Assembly (NCBI GenBank): GCA_021582295.1
Contig: CP091137.1
Location: 886,001-950,000 of the forward strand
DNA from: Candidatus Thiovulum stygium
GTDB lineage: Bacteria > Campylobacterota > Campylobacteria > Campylobacterales > Thiovulaceae
DNA length: 64,000 nt
Direction of reading: 5' to 3'
Part shown: positions 8,116 through 16,831 of the stretch, piece by piece
Layout: every line of letters begins with the position of its first letter
Numbering within the stretch: the first letter of the stretch is position 1
The notes under the pieces: generated by a model
What the model was told of the DNA's origin: nothing
Database searches by the model: none
Seen by the model: only the letters and a program-made list of their open reading frames with translations
Position numbers and translations under genes: made by a program

Positions 8116-9072
8116 ATGGCTGAAGAAAAAAAGATTAAAAACTTAAAATCGTTCTCAACATCTGCTGATAGATTTGAAGGTGCGAATTTATTATGTCCCG
8201 GTTGTGCTCATTCGATTATCGTTAGAGAAGTTTTAAATGCAACAAATAATGATTTAGTAATTTCAGCTTCAACTGGTTGTCTCGAAGTTTGTACTGCTGT
8301 TTATCCATATACATCTTGGGATGCATCTTGGATTCATATCGGTTTTGAAAACTCTGCAACTGCTGTTACAGGTGCTGAAGCAATGTATAAAGCATTAAAA
8401 CGAAAAGGGCGATTGCCTCAACCAGATCGAGTTCCAAAATTTGTAGCTTTTGGTGGTGATGGTGCAAGTTATGATATTGGTTTCCAATGGATTTCTGGTG
8501 CTTTTGAACGAGGTCACGATTTTATGTATGTTACACTTGATAATGAAGTTTATGCAAATACTGGTGGTCAAAGTTCAGGTTCAACACCAATTGGTGCATC
8601 AACAACAACAGCTCCAGCTGGTCGAGTATCTTATGGTGAAAAACGACATAAAAAAGATATGATGGCTATTATGGCTGCTCATGGTGCTCCATATGTTGCA
8701 CAAGTTGCTCCAAATAAATGGAAAGATATGGTTAAAAAAATTCAAACAGGTTTTAATACAGTTGGACCAGTTTATATAAATGCAATGAGTGCTTGCACAA
8801 CAGAATGGAAATTTCCAGCTTCTGATACGATTGCTGTTTCTGATGTTGCTGTTGATAGTTTAGTTTTTCCACTATATGAAATAATAAATGGCACACAATT
8901 AAATATTACATATAGACCGAAAAATATAATTCCAGTTAGAGATTATTTAGGAATTCAAGGACGATTTAAACACCTTTTCCAACCTGAAAATGCTCACCTC
9001 ATCGAACAATGGCAAAAACGAGTTGATGCACATTGGGAATATCTTCAAAGACGAGAATCAGCTAAAGTTTAA
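8116..9072 (+). CDS. porB: Pyruvate:ferredoxin oxidoreductase, beta subunit
   Basis: 318 residues. LLCPGCAHS supplies cluster-binding cysteines. The TPP/Mg motif starts at GDGASYDIGFQWISGAFERG and continues to DNEVYANTGGQSSGSTP. It is preceded by TAGGAG and closes the por cluster. An ACCTCATC octamer occurs at 8996 in the coding strand. The beta subunit holds the TPP cofactor and the proximal 4Fe-4S cluster. Confidence 0.95.
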   Translation: MAEEKKIKNLKSFSTSADRFEGANLLCPGCAHSIIVREVLNATNNDLVISASTGCLEVCTAVYPYTSWDASWIHIGFENSATAVTGAEAMYKALKRKGRLPQPDRVPKFVAFGGDGASYDIGFQWISGAFERGHDFMYVTLDNEVYANTGGQSSGSTPIGASTTTAPAGRVSYGEKRHKKDMMAIMAAHGAPYVAQVAPNKWKDMVKKIQTGFNTVGPVYINAMSACTTEWKFPASDTIAVSDVAVDSLVFPLYEIINGTQLNITYRPKNIIPVRDYLGIQGRFKHLFQPENAHLIEQWQKRVDAHWEYLQRRESAKV

Positions 9073-9119
9073 TATATTTAAAATTTTAAACTAACAATCT
9101 ACTTCAAAAATTTTTATAT

Positions 9120-9137
9120 GTCGGGCTTCGGCTCGAC
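9120..9137. terminator. Hairpin with UUCG tetraloop after porB
   Basis: GTCGGGC-TTCG-GCTCGAC forms a 7-bp stem (one G-U) closed by a cUUCGg loop, about 50 bases past porB. No long T-run follows, so it may be a processing or stability hairpin, not a classical terminator. The remaining bases up to 9267 hold no gene. Confidence 0.5.
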
Positions 9138-9267
9138 AACTTCACTTAACTTATACACAAAAAACTTAAATCAAAATTTAGTTTCCACTTAAAATTCAAT
9201 AAATTTAGACATTTGATGTCAAGATTCAAGCATATAATTTTAAATAATTAATAAATTAGGAAACATT

Positions 9268-9867
9268 ATGAATCTGAATTTAAATACATCAGGTTACAAA
9301 CCACATATTATTGAAGGCAATTGGAATTTTGGAATTGCTTTGGATTTACATACTTTGCATAGCACAAGAATAGATGACAAACATTTTAAAACTGATAGAA
9401 CAGAATTAGGCGAACTATTATATCAGTTAAAATATAGACAAGATTATAGTAAGATTCAACCACTTATAAATGTTTTAAGTCAATTCGTTAATGCAAACAT
9501 GCATATTTATAGCTCGTCTATTATTATTTCAACTCCTCCATCAACACCTCGAACAGTTCAACCTGTTCTTGAAATAGCAAAAGGAATTGCTCAAGCAACA
9601 GGTTTAAAATTTGATTTTACTTATTTGAATAAAATTAAAAATACATCACAAATGAAAAGTATTCAAGATATTGAATATAGAAAAAATATCATTGACGGAG
9701 CTTTTAAAATAAACGATGATAGATATCAAAATATGGATATTTTGCTTTTTGATGATCTTTATAGATCTGGATCTACACTCAATGAAATAGCTAAAGTTTT
9801 AAAAACTCAAGGAAAAGTTCGAAATATTTATGTGATTACAATTACAAAAACAAGGAGCAATAGATGA
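9268..9867 (+). CDS. ComF-like phosphoribosyltransferase-fold protein
   Basis: 199 residues. The C-terminal part carries the PRPP-binding signature DILLFDDLYRSGSTL (about 157-171), preceded by STPPSTPRTVQPVLEIAKGIAQATG, which resembles the ComF/amidophosphoribosyl-like arrangement. The N-terminal zinc ribbon of true ComF is missing. It is the first gene of a three-gene operon and overlaps the next start by four bases (ATGA). A competence role cannot be claimed; a nucleotide-related activity alongside the SLOG protein is inferred. Confidence 0.7.
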   Translation: MNLNLNTSGYKPHIIEGNWNFGIALDLHTLHSTRIDDKHFKTDRTELGELLYQLKYRQDYSKIQPLINVLSQFVNANMHIYSSSIIISTPPSTPRTVQPVLEIAKGIAQATGLKFDFTYLNKIKNTSQMKSIQDIEYRKNIIDGAFKINDDRYQNMDILLFDDLYRSGSTLNEIAKVLKTQGKVRNIYVITITKTRSNR

Positions 9868-10421
9868 AAGTTTTCATTTCTGGTTCAAGAACAATTCATA
9901 AATTAGATGAAAATATTCAAAATGAATTGAATATCTATATCGAAAAAGGTTATTCAATTTTAGTTGGCGATGCTGATGGAATTGATAGTTTAATTCAAGA
10001 CTATTTTAAAAATAAGAACTATTTTAATATTACAGTTTATTATGCATATGCAAAACCGCGATATATCGCAATTAACTCAAATGAAATTGATGCTGATAGC
10101 GGTGAAAAAATGGCTTTTAAACTTAAAAAAATAGATACTGGAACTCAAATTCCTGCTTTAAAACAGACAAAAAAAGATGAAGCTATGACACAAGATAGTG
10201 AATTAAGTCTGATAATTTGGGACGGTGAAAGCAAGGGAAGTAAAAATAATATAGATAGAGCTATAAAATTAAATAAAAATTATAAAATATATTTAAATAA
10301 TAAAAATATATTTGATTCTAAATATGTTTTAGGTTCAACACCAGTTTCAAATAAAAAATCTAAAAAAGATACAAATATTGAAGAACCAAATCTTTTTAAT
10401 CAAGGAAACAAGGAAAAATAA
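9864..10421 (+). CDS. SLOG/Rossmann-like nucleotide-binding protein (DUF2493/YspA-like)
   Basis: 185 residues. MKVFISGSRTI (GSR at 7-9) and ILVGDADGIDSLIQDYF (about 32-48) are the hallmark of SLOG-superfamily proteins such as DprA and YspA, which bind nucleotides or nucleotide-derived ligands. LSLIIWDGESKGSKNNIDRA further along fits the same fold (D-G-x-S-x-G-[ST]). The lysine-rich C-terminal 30 residues look unstructured. It lies between a phosphoribosyltransferase and a peptidase with overlapping or abutting ends, suggesting one functional unit. Confidence 0.65.
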   Translation: MKVFISGSRTIHKLDENIQNELNIYIEKGYSILVGDADGIDSLIQDYFKNKNYFNITVYYAYAKPRYIAINSNEIDADSGEKMAFKLKKIDTGTQIPALKQTKKDEAMTQDSELSLIIWDGESKGSKNNIDRAIKLNKNYKIYLNNKNIFDSKYVLGSTPVSNKKSKKDTNIEEPNLFNQGNKEK

Positions 10422-11117
10422 ATGAGTAAATATTCTCTTTATGACTATTTAGTTGCAACAGCCGATGAAAACATTAAATTAATGTCAGAAGATATAAACA
10501 GAAAACCAGAAGTTTTTATAAACAATAAGTATGCTTATTGGGTTGGCAATAGTAATATATGTTTAGTTGCTCATTGCGATACTGTTGAAAGAGCCAAAAA
10601 TGTTAAATTAAACATTGTTCAAACAGATGATACTTATCATTGTAACGGTAAAAGTGCATTAGGTGCTGATGATAGAGCTGGAGTATATGCGATTGCTAAT
10701 ATTTATAATAAAATTATAAATAAACCACATATTATTTTAACTTTTGAAGAAGAAATTGGTGGCAGAGGAATTAAGCAATTTATACAAGATCATGATCAAA
10801 TGCCATTTAATGTTGATTTTTTTATAGAATTGGATCGAAGAGGTAATAATGATTATATCGATTATAGTGGTAGATTACCTAAAGAAATAGCTATTTGGGT
10901 TGAATCTTTTGGTTGGGAATACAATTTTGGCACATATTCTGATGTCGCAGATTTAACTAGAGCTTATGATATACCGCATATGAATTTAAGTATCGGTTAT
11001 TATAACCAGCATACTAATAGAGAATATGTAGTTATATCTGAAGTTGAAACGATAATTGAACGAGTCATCAAAATGCTAGAAAGTTCAATGCCAGAATTTA
11101 AATTAATTAATGATTAA
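10422..11117 (+). CDS. M20/M28-like zinc exopeptidase
   Basis: 231 residues. CLVAHCDTVE (His51, Asp53), ALGADDRAGVYAI (bridging Asp83), TFEEEIGGRG (catalytic and ligand Glu110/111), IELDRRG (Asp138) and YNQHTNREYV (His near 196) supply a complete two-metal site of the M20/M28 peptidase type. The protein is short and lacks the dimerisation domain inserted in most M20 enzymes. It starts right after the SLOG gene stop. Peptidase or amidohydrolase activity is well supported; the substrate is unknown. Confidence 0.75.
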   Translation: MSKYSLYDYLVATADENIKLMSEDINRKPEVFINNKYAYWVGNSNICLVAHCDTVERAKNVKLNIVQTDDTYHCNGKSALGADDRAGVYAIANIYNKIINKPHIILTFEEEIGGRGIKQFIQDHDQMPFNVDFFIELDRRGNNDYIDYSGRLPKEIAIWVESFGWEYNFGTYSDVADLTRAYDIPHMNLSIGYYNQHTNREYVVISEVETIIERVIKMLESSMPEFKLIND

Positions 11118-11168
11118 GTTTGTATTTCAAACTAACTTTTCTTCTCTTTAAAACAATAAGATTTTTTT

Positions 11169-11191
11169 ACCTCATCAAAATTTGATGAGGT
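11169..11191. terminator. Inverted pair of ACCTCATC octamers forming a terminator-like stem
   Basis: ACCTCATCAAA-A-TTTGATGAGGT is an 11-bp perfect stem made of two oppositely oriented octamers. It lies between the convergent peptidase gene and K2, with a T-run just upstream (a terminator in the minus direction) as in uptake-sequence terminators of Neisseria and Haemophilus. Confidence 0.75.
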
Positions 11192-11203
11192 CGAAACGAA
11201 TTT

Positions 11204-12079
11204 TTAAATTAAATTCAAAAGTTCTGCAAAAGAACTTTCATAATAATGTGGTTGAGTTTGAAGTTCATTATTTGGATTTATTAAATTTTTGCCAAATTTT
11301 AAACCTTTTTCAGTTAGAGATTTGAATTCACGAATAGTTTCAAGTTTATTATTTTCGTCAATATTATTAAATTCTATTTCTAGTAACATTTGCGAAGTTT
11401 TTTCTTTTTTATGAGATTTACGAGTTTTAATTTCTAAGATTCCAATTTCGAGAAGTTTTTGATTTACTTTTTTAGCTGAAAGCTTTGAACCAAACTTTTT
11501 TAACAAATGAGTTAAAGAATATGTATGTTTTTCATCTGAATATTTTGGCAAGAAATCAGTTTTGATATCAAGTTCGCGATAAATTGTTTCAGTCATTAAA
11601 AGCTTTGAAGCTTCGCTAACTTTTAAAATTTTAATTGCAGTTTCTAAACCCAAAAGGGTTTTTTGAACATCGAGTAACTTTTCACTTGAAAATGATGAGG
11701 TATCGAAAATTGGAGTTTGTTGTTTTTGAGTTGAATAATTTCCAGTTTTACGAATTGAAGGTAAAACCTCGCGAGTTACCCAATATCTAAATCTTATTGC
11801 TTCGAGTTTGTTAGATGCAAAAATTAATTCATAAAGTCCTATTTCTGATAAACATACGACATTCTGCATTCCACCGCTAGTTTGAAGGGGGTAAGTTCGC
11901 CTTACCTCCTCTAAATTAACAGATATTTTTTGTAATCTCTTTTTTAAATCCGAAAGAGCTTGTTTATGATTTGTTAAACCTAATACATCGCCAACATCTT
12001 TAAGAACAAACCAAGGCTCATTCTCTATTAGAAGAGTTCTGATAGAATTATTTTCAAACTTAAACGATAAAAGTTCCAT
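11204..12079 (-). CDS. Cassette K2: Bro-N antirepressor with type A C-terminal domain
   Basis: 291 residues. The N-terminal 110 residues (ENEPWFVLKDVGDVLGLTNHKQAL, VVCLSEIGLYELIFASNKLEAIRFRYWVTREVLPSIRKTG) are a Bro-N DNA-binding domain. The remaining 170 residues are the constant type A domain (TPIFDTSSFSSEKLLDVQK to the C-terminus LLNLI), found almost unchanged in K3-K7, K15 and K16. It resembles a KilAC-type winged helix near SLTHLLKKFGSKLSAKKVNQ and LTEKGLKFG. The gene is intact and partners the HTH at 12173-12436. Confidence 0.82.
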   Translation of the reverse strand: MELLSFKFENNSIRTLLIENEPWFVLKDVGDVLGLTNHKQALSDLKKRLQKISVNLEEVRRTYPLQTSGGMQNVVCLSEIGLYELIFASNKLEAIRFRYWVTREVLPSIRKTGNYSTQKQQTPIFDTSSFSSEKLLDVQKTLLGLETAIKILKVSEASKLLMTETIYRELDIKTDFLPKYSDEKHTYSLTHLLKKFGSKLSAKKVNQKLLEIGILEIKTRKSHKKEKTSQMLLEIEFNNIDENNKLETIREFKSLTEKGLKFGKNLINPNNELQTQPHYYESSFAELLNLI

Positions 12080-12124
12080 TAGGCAACCTTTTATTTTTAT
12101 TTTACTTTAAAAACAGATGTTTAT

Positions 12125-12167
12125 GTAAATATTGCATAAATTAACAGTTAGCTTGTGCAATATTTAC
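12125..12167. promoter_or_regulatory. K2 operator-like inverted repeat between HTH and Bro-N genes
   Basis: GTAAATATTGCA (12125-12136) and TGCAATATTTAC (12156-12167) form perfect 12-base arms 19 bases apart. They span the likely promoter of the Bro-N gene (minus strand), with TTGCAC as a possible -35. The sequence lies in the cassette-specific segment and occurs in no other cassette here. Confidence 0.75.
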
Positions 12168-12172
12168 ACATT

Positions 12173-12436
12173 TTAAAGGATGTTAGTTTTTTGAACCCCT
12201 TTAAGCTCATCAATCAAAAGTAAAAAATTCTCTACTTTTTTAAACCTTTGTTTTAATTCTATATTTTCAATCATTATATTTATAAAATTCTTAGCTATTA
12301 TAGGAACTTCATTATTTAAATTCCAATGTCTTACGGTAGAATCACTTACTCCGATTCGTTCCGCTAATTCTTTTTGAGTAATTCCTAACATTTTACAAGT
12401 CTGCTTGATGATATTGTTGTCTTTTTCTAATTCCAT
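12173..12436 (-). CDS. Cassette K2: XRE helix-turn-helix regulator
   Basis: 87 residues. The header MELEKDNNIIKQTCKMLGITQKELAERIGV is shared with K15; from the recognition helix on (SDSTVRHWNLNNEVP) the protein is unique. RBS and promoter lie in the conserved upstream block (TTTGGATATATATAA type). It probably binds the inverted repeat at 12125-12167 in the same cassette; this pairing is inferred from position. Confidence 0.85.
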   Translation of the reverse strand: MELEKDNNIIKQTCKMLGITQKELAERIGVSDSTVRHWNLNNEVPIIAKNFINIMIENIELKQRFKKVENFLLLIDELKGVQKTNIL

Positions 12437-12508
12437 TTATATATATCCAAATTGATTTATCAATAATTTTAGCAGAAATTGAATTTGTGATGAGGTCGAA
12501 ACTAATTT

Positions 12509-13365
12509 TTAAATTAAATTCAAAAGTTCTGCAAAAGAACTTTCAAAATAGTGTGGTTGAGTTTGAAGTTCATTATTTGGATTTATTAAATTTTTGCCAA
12601 ATTTTAAACCTTTTTCAGTTAAGCTTTTAAATTCTTTAATAGTTTCATATTTATTATTTTCGTCGATATTATTAAACTCTAATTCTAAAAACATTTGATA
12701 AGTTTTTTCTTTTTTATGAGATTTACGGGTTTTGATTTCTAAGATTCCAATTTCGAGAAGCTTTTGATTTACTTTTTTAGCTGAAAGCTTTGAACCAAAC
12801 TTTTTTAACAAATGAGTTAAAGAATAAGTATGTTGCTCATCTGAATATTTTGGCAAGAAATTTGTTTTAATTCCAAGTTCTCGGTAAATTGTTTCGGTCA
12901 TTAGGAGTTTTGAAGCTTCACTAACTTTTAAAATTTTAATGGCAGTTTCTAAACCCAAAAGGGTTTTTTGAACATCAAGTAACTTTTCACTTGAAAACGA
13001 TGAGGTGTCGAAAATTGGAGTTTGTTGTTTTTGAGTTGAATAGCTTCCAGTTTTACGAATTGAAGGTAAAACCTCTTCCATAATCCATTCTTCAATTTTT
13101 TCAGCTTCAGGCAAACGAGATTTTATAATTAATCTCCAAACATCGCCTTCAAGTATTAATTTTATTTGAGGATCAAGGGGTGGTGTTTCACCACCCCCTA
13201 TTAAATTACTCAAATATTGGGCTTTTTTACAATGTTGTTTAATTGCATTGACTGTGTCTTTATACTCTAGCAGTAAAGCTACATCTTTTGCGACAAACCA
13301 TTCTCTATTATTAATAATAAGAATTCTGATCTTTTTTTATTAAAAGTTTTGTGTAATAAATCCAT
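12509..13365 (-). pseudogene. Cassette K3: Bro-N protein with type A C-terminal domain, frameshifted near its start
   Basis: From ATG at 13365 the first codons read MDLLHKTFNKK, then a seven-base A-run (13332-13338 on the plus strand as T) throws the frame. Shifting by -1 gives IRILIINNREWFVAKDVALLLEYKDTVNAIKQHCKKAQ, a Bro-N domain. It continues without further break through EEVLPSIRKTGSYSTQ into the type A C-terminal domain. The shift may be a real loss, slippage or a homopolymer under-call. Start and domain layout match K2. Confidence 0.75.
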
Positions 13366-13426
13366 GGAGAATCTTTCTTACGAATTAAAAGGTCATTAAA
13401 ATTCCTTTAGCAATATTATACTTGAT

Positions 13427-13714
13427 TTAAACTCTATTTATCAAGCTGTTTAATGATATTAAATCTATTATTTTGTAAAATCTGCTTTGGTCTATTAATG
13501 CTTGTAAAAGAACTTGCCCAGATTGTTCTATTTTTCCTCCACCCCATACAGATATTGTTCGTGGATTTAAACCTATTCTTTCCGCTAACTCTTTTTGAGT
13601 AATTCCTAATTCGCGACAAGTTTTTTTGACTAGATTTTCTTCTTGAGGTTGTTGATCTGTTTTTGAGTTTTCTAAAACCTCATCGATAGTTTTAACGGTT
13701 TTTTTTCTACCCAT
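13427..13714 (-). CDS. Cassette K3: XRE helix-turn-helix regulator
   Basis: 95 residues with the header MGRKKTVKTIDEVLENS...PQEENLVKKTCRELGITQKELAERIG shared with K4-K6 and K8. The variable part is LNPRTISVWGGGKIEQSGQVLLQALI. The header DNA contains ACCTCATC (13677). The upstream block (13715-13766) is the conserved cassette promoter. Confidence 0.85.
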   Translation of the reverse strand: MGRKKTVKTIDEVLENSKTDQQPQEENLVKKTCRELGITQKELAERIGLNPRTISVWGGGKIEQSGQVLLQALIDQSRFYKIIDLISLNSLINRV

Positions 13715-13786
13715 TTATATATCTCCAAATTGATTTATCAATAATTTTAGCAGAAATTGAATTTGTGATGAGGTCGAAACGAATTT

Positions 13787-14668
13787 TTAAATTAAACTCA
13801 AAAGTTCAGTAAAAGAACTTTCATAATAATGTGGTTGAGTTTGAAGTTCATTATTTAGATTTATTAAATTTTTGCCAAATTTTAAACCTTTTTCAGTTAA
13901 GCTTTTAAATTCGCGAATAGTCTCATATTTATTATTTTCGTCGATATTATTAAACTCTAATTCTAAAAACATTTGATAAGTTTTTTCTTTTTTATGAGAT
14001 TTACGGGTTTTGATTTCTAAGATTCCAATTTCGAGAAGCTTTTGATTTACTTTTTTAGCTGAAAGCTTTGAACCAAATTTTTTTAACAAATGAGTTAAAG
14101 AATAAGTATGTTTTTCATCTGAATATTTTGGCAAGAAATCAGTTTTGATTCCTAATTCTCGGTAAATTGTTTCAGTCATCAAAAGCTTTGAAGCTTCGCT
14201 AACTTTTAAAATTTTAATGGCAGTTTCTAAACCCAAAAGGGTTTTTTGAACATCTAAAAGCTTTTCACTTGAAAACGATGAGGTATCGAAAATTGGAGTT
14301 TGTTTTTGAGTTGAGCTATTTTTTAAAAGTTCTCGCATTCTATAAAAATCTTTAACAAGGCGAATTTTAAATTTTTTTACAACTTCATTGTTTCTCATAA
14401 AAGTTAAAAGTAGTGTTGTTTGAGGTTCGTTTAAATAGTATATTTTTAATGGTTTTGAATCTGGATTTTCTTTAAGCTTGTCTTCAGAAACTGCCGCGAT
14501 TTTAAATCGCAGCACTCCAAATTCCTCGAAATCATCGATATTTCTCGTGATTAAATCGAGAACTGATTTCGGTAAATTGTCTGTATGTTCAGCAATAATT
14601 CTATGCGAAACATAAAGTTCGTCATCTATCATTTCAATTAATTCTGTAGAAAAATTTTTATCTATCAT
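13787..14668 (-). CDS. Cassette K4: Rha-domain protein with type A C-terminal domain
   Basis: 293 residues, intact. The N-terminal region LYVSHRIIAEHTDNLPKSVLDLI through LNEPQTTLLLTFMRNNEVVKKFKIRLVKDFYRMREL is a Rha domain, related to but clearly different from those in K1 and K10. The C-terminal 170 residues are the type A constant domain. It shows that the same N-terminal family occurs with both C-terminal types (type B in K1 and K10). Confidence 0.82.
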   Translation of the reverse strand: MIDKNFSTELIEMIDDELYVSHRIIAEHTDNLPKSVLDLITRNIDDFEEFGVLRFKIAAVSEDKLKENPDSKPLKIYYLNEPQTTLLLTFMRNNEVVKKFKIRLVKDFYRMRELLKNSSTQKQTPIFDTSSFSSEKLLDVQKTLLGLETAIKILKVSEASKLLMTETIYRELGIKTDFLPKYSDEKHTYSLTHLLKKFGSKLSAKKVNQKLLEIGILEIKTRKSHKKEKTYQMFLELEFNNIDENNKYETIREFKSLTEKGLKFGKNLINLNNELQTQPHYYESSFTELLSLI

Positions 14669-14713
14669 ATAAAACTCTTTTAGTAAAATTATATTGCATA
14701 AATTATGTATAAG

Positions 14714-15004
14714 TCAAGATACTTTATGAATAATTTGTGTATTTACGAATAATTTTTCTAAGATTAAAAATCTATGTTTATAAATTAGAGCATCTAAGAA
14801 AACCTCTATTGTTTTGTCAATTTCTCCATTTGCCCATCGAGAAATTGTATATGGAGCGACTCCAATTTTTTCCGCTAACTCTTTTTGAGTAATTCCTAAT
14901 TCGCGACAAGTTTTTTTGACTAAATTTTCTTCTTGAGGTTGTTGATCTATTTTTGAGTTTTCTAAAACCTCATCGATAGTTTTAACGGTTTTTTTTCTAC
15001 CCAT
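14714..15004 (-). CDS. Cassette K4: XRE helix-turn-helix regulator
   Basis: 96 residues with the MGRKKTVKTIDEV header and the variable section VAPYTISRWANGEIDKTIEVFLDALI. Intergenic segment 14669-14713 has a near-palindrome TTGCATAAATTATGTA as possible operator for K4. The gene is the last on the left before the CRISPR island and mirrors K5 on the far side. Confidence 0.85.
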   Translation of the reverse strand: MGRKKTVKTIDEVLENSKIDQQPQEENLVKKTCRELGITQKELAEKIGVAPYTISRWANGEIDKTIEVFLDALIYKHRFLILEKLFVNTQIIHKVS

Positions 15005-15130
15005 TTACATATCTCCAAATTGATTTATCAATAATTTTAGCAGAAATTGAATTTGTGATGAGGTTAAAATGAATAAGAGAGTTTTTGAATTTGATGTTTT
15101 TGTGGATATTCGGGTCAAGCCCGAATATGA
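15005..15130. repeat. Outer inverted-repeat arm, left (cassette promoter plus palindrome)
   Basis: This segment is repeated in inverted orientation at 25816-25943. It holds the conserved promoter of the MGRKK-type HTH genes, a GATGAGGT octamer (15057) and the palindrome ATATTCGGG...CCCGAATAT (15106-15128). The palindrome recurs at 25818-25840, 34373-34395 and 43821-43843. Confidence 0.85.
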
Positions 15131-16309
15131 CGGAGAAAAGCCCCACTGGGGATAAGAAATTGAATTAAAAACTGTTTAGTTAATATCACTTAATATAAAG
15201 AGGGTTCGGCGATCCCCAGTGGGGATAAGAAATTATTAATGAAGAAGTAGTGCAAATATCGGCGCTACAGGGGTTCGGCGATCCCCAGTGGGGATAAGAA
15301 ATGAGTCTGTAAATAGACTAATAGCTAGATTTAACCTAGATGGTTCGGCGATCCCCAGTGGGGATAAGAAATTACAGGAAAATGTTTCATACATAACCAA
15401 TACGGGGTTACAAGTTCGGCGATCCCCAGTGGGGATAAGAAATTAAAGAATACAATGAAATCATTGTTAGTAACTTTACAGTAGTTCGGCGATCCCCAGT
15501 GGGGATAAGAAATAGCAATTTCACTATCGTTATCCGCAATATCAGCAACTACAGTTCGGCGATCCCCAGTGGGGATAAGAAATAGCAATTTCACTATCGT
15601 TATCCGCAATATCAGCAACTACAGTTCGGCGATCCCCAGTGGGGATAAGAAATCAAAGTATTGAAGTCGTTGCAATACCAAAGAGGGTTCTAGTTCGGCG
15701 ATCCCCAGTGGGGATAAGAAATATGGCAATTGCCGTAACGGCATTCATCAACATGATGAAAGGTTCGGCGATCCCCAGTGGGGATAAGAAATGCTGTTGT
15801 CAAAACTCCAGTTGCTCCAGTAGTTGCACAAACTCCAGTTGCTCCAGTTCGGCGATCCCCAGTGGGGATAAGAAATATCTAACACAGTTAGATTCTTTCG
15901 GAATAACGAGCAGCTTAGTTCGGCGATCCCCAGTGGGGATAAGAAATGTATTGACTGCAATCAATGCAAGAGTCACCTTTGTAGTAGATAGTCAGTTCGG
16001 CGATCCCCAGTGGGGATAAGAAATTTACATCATATCAACTGGAATAGAAGCTTTAGTGTAGCTAGTTCGGCGATCCCCAGTGGGGATAAGAAATTGCAGC
16101 AAAAAATAAGCAGCCAAAAAAGAAAGTAGTGTTCAAGTTCGGCGATCCCCAGTGGGGATAAGAAATTGTGAACCAACCTGTGGTAACACCGCCTGTGGTA
16201 ACAACCGAGTTCGGCGATCCCCAGTGGGGATAAGAAATCTGTTTTAATGACCCGTGTAACAGGCAAAAACTTCTTTAAAGTTCGGCGATCCCCAGTGGGG
16301 ATAAGAAAT
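15131..16309 (-). CRISPR. CRISPR array 1: 17 repeats, 16 spacers, leader on the right
   Basis: Thirty-base repeats with core ATCCCCAGTGGGGAT recur every 65-84 bases (repeat starts 15204, 15273, 15343, 15414, 15484, 15554, 15624, 15693, 15763, 15847, 15918, 15995, 16065, 16137, 16209, 16280). The leftmost copy at 15131 is degenerate in its left half, the usual sign of the leader-distal end. Spacers are about 38-54 bases. One spacer is present twice in tandem (15514 and 15584). The leader abuts the right end, so transcription should run leftwards. The repeat is strongly palindromic. No cas gene is visible in the window. Confidence 0.95.
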
Positions 16310-16831
16310 CCTATTTAAGTCCATCAGATCGATAAATATATTTTACACGAATCTTAAGGTTTCCTTAAAATCAAGTTCAAAACTCTAAAAAGCCCACAAA
16401 CTCGATATCTTTTTTTCTCAAGATATAAGCTGGATTTATTCAGTTTTTGACCTCTTTTGTTGTGTGGAATTGTATATAAAAGAAACTTAAAATATCCTTA
16501 AGGTAAAAAACGAATTTTTAATTTCGAGAAGTTTAAATTTTTTTATTTGAAAAAGCTCATGCAGAATTTCAACTTTTTTTATGTAAAAAATCAAAATGAG
16601 ATCATGCACGGCTATTTTCAAGCATCAGTTCGAGATCATTTATATATTTTAATAAGCTATTATTATCAAAATGCTCTCTTTTTAAGGGGTCAAAAATGAG
16701 ATCATGCATGAAATCATTCAGATTAACTTTTTGCGATTTAATATATCTATACTTTAATTAAAGTGTTACTTTTTGTAAAATCTCGATTCTGTCGATATTT
16801 TAACTATAAAAATATAAGTTTGACTTTAATT
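16310..16831 (-). promoter_or_regulatory. CRISPR leader of array 1, inverted copy of the leader of array 2
   Basis: About 520 bases with no gene, matching 22866-23392 in reverse complement nearly base for base. It contains two direct repeats of a TGAGATCATGCA motif (near 16600 and 16697) and several palindromes. Conservation of the whole block next to both arrays, while spacers differ completely, supports a leader role. The arms could recombine and invert the island between them. Confidence 0.8.

Noticed and set aside
8450-8662. Glutamine-rich frame inside porB
   Set aside because: Out-of-frame reading of the conserved porB TPP region.
9268-9867. True ComF
   Set aside because: The PRPP motif fits, but the N-terminal cysteine zinc ribbon is absent, so no gene symbol was given.
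9864-10421. DprA competence protein
   Set aside because: Much shorter than DprA, lacks its second half and SAM/winged-helix domains; only the SLOG-like start is shared.
11204-15004. An intact prophage around the KilA-N/Bro/Rha genes
   Set aside because: No integrase, terminase, capsid, tail or lysis gene anywhere among the 16 cassettes; only the regulator pairs are present.
15331-16266. Open frames reading SYPHWGSPN, FLSPLGIAEL or RRSPVGIRN repeats across array 1, and the same across 23378-25570
   Set aside because: They are translations of the CRISPR repeat in its different frames. No ribosome-binding sites, and frames break wherever spacer length is not a multiple of three.
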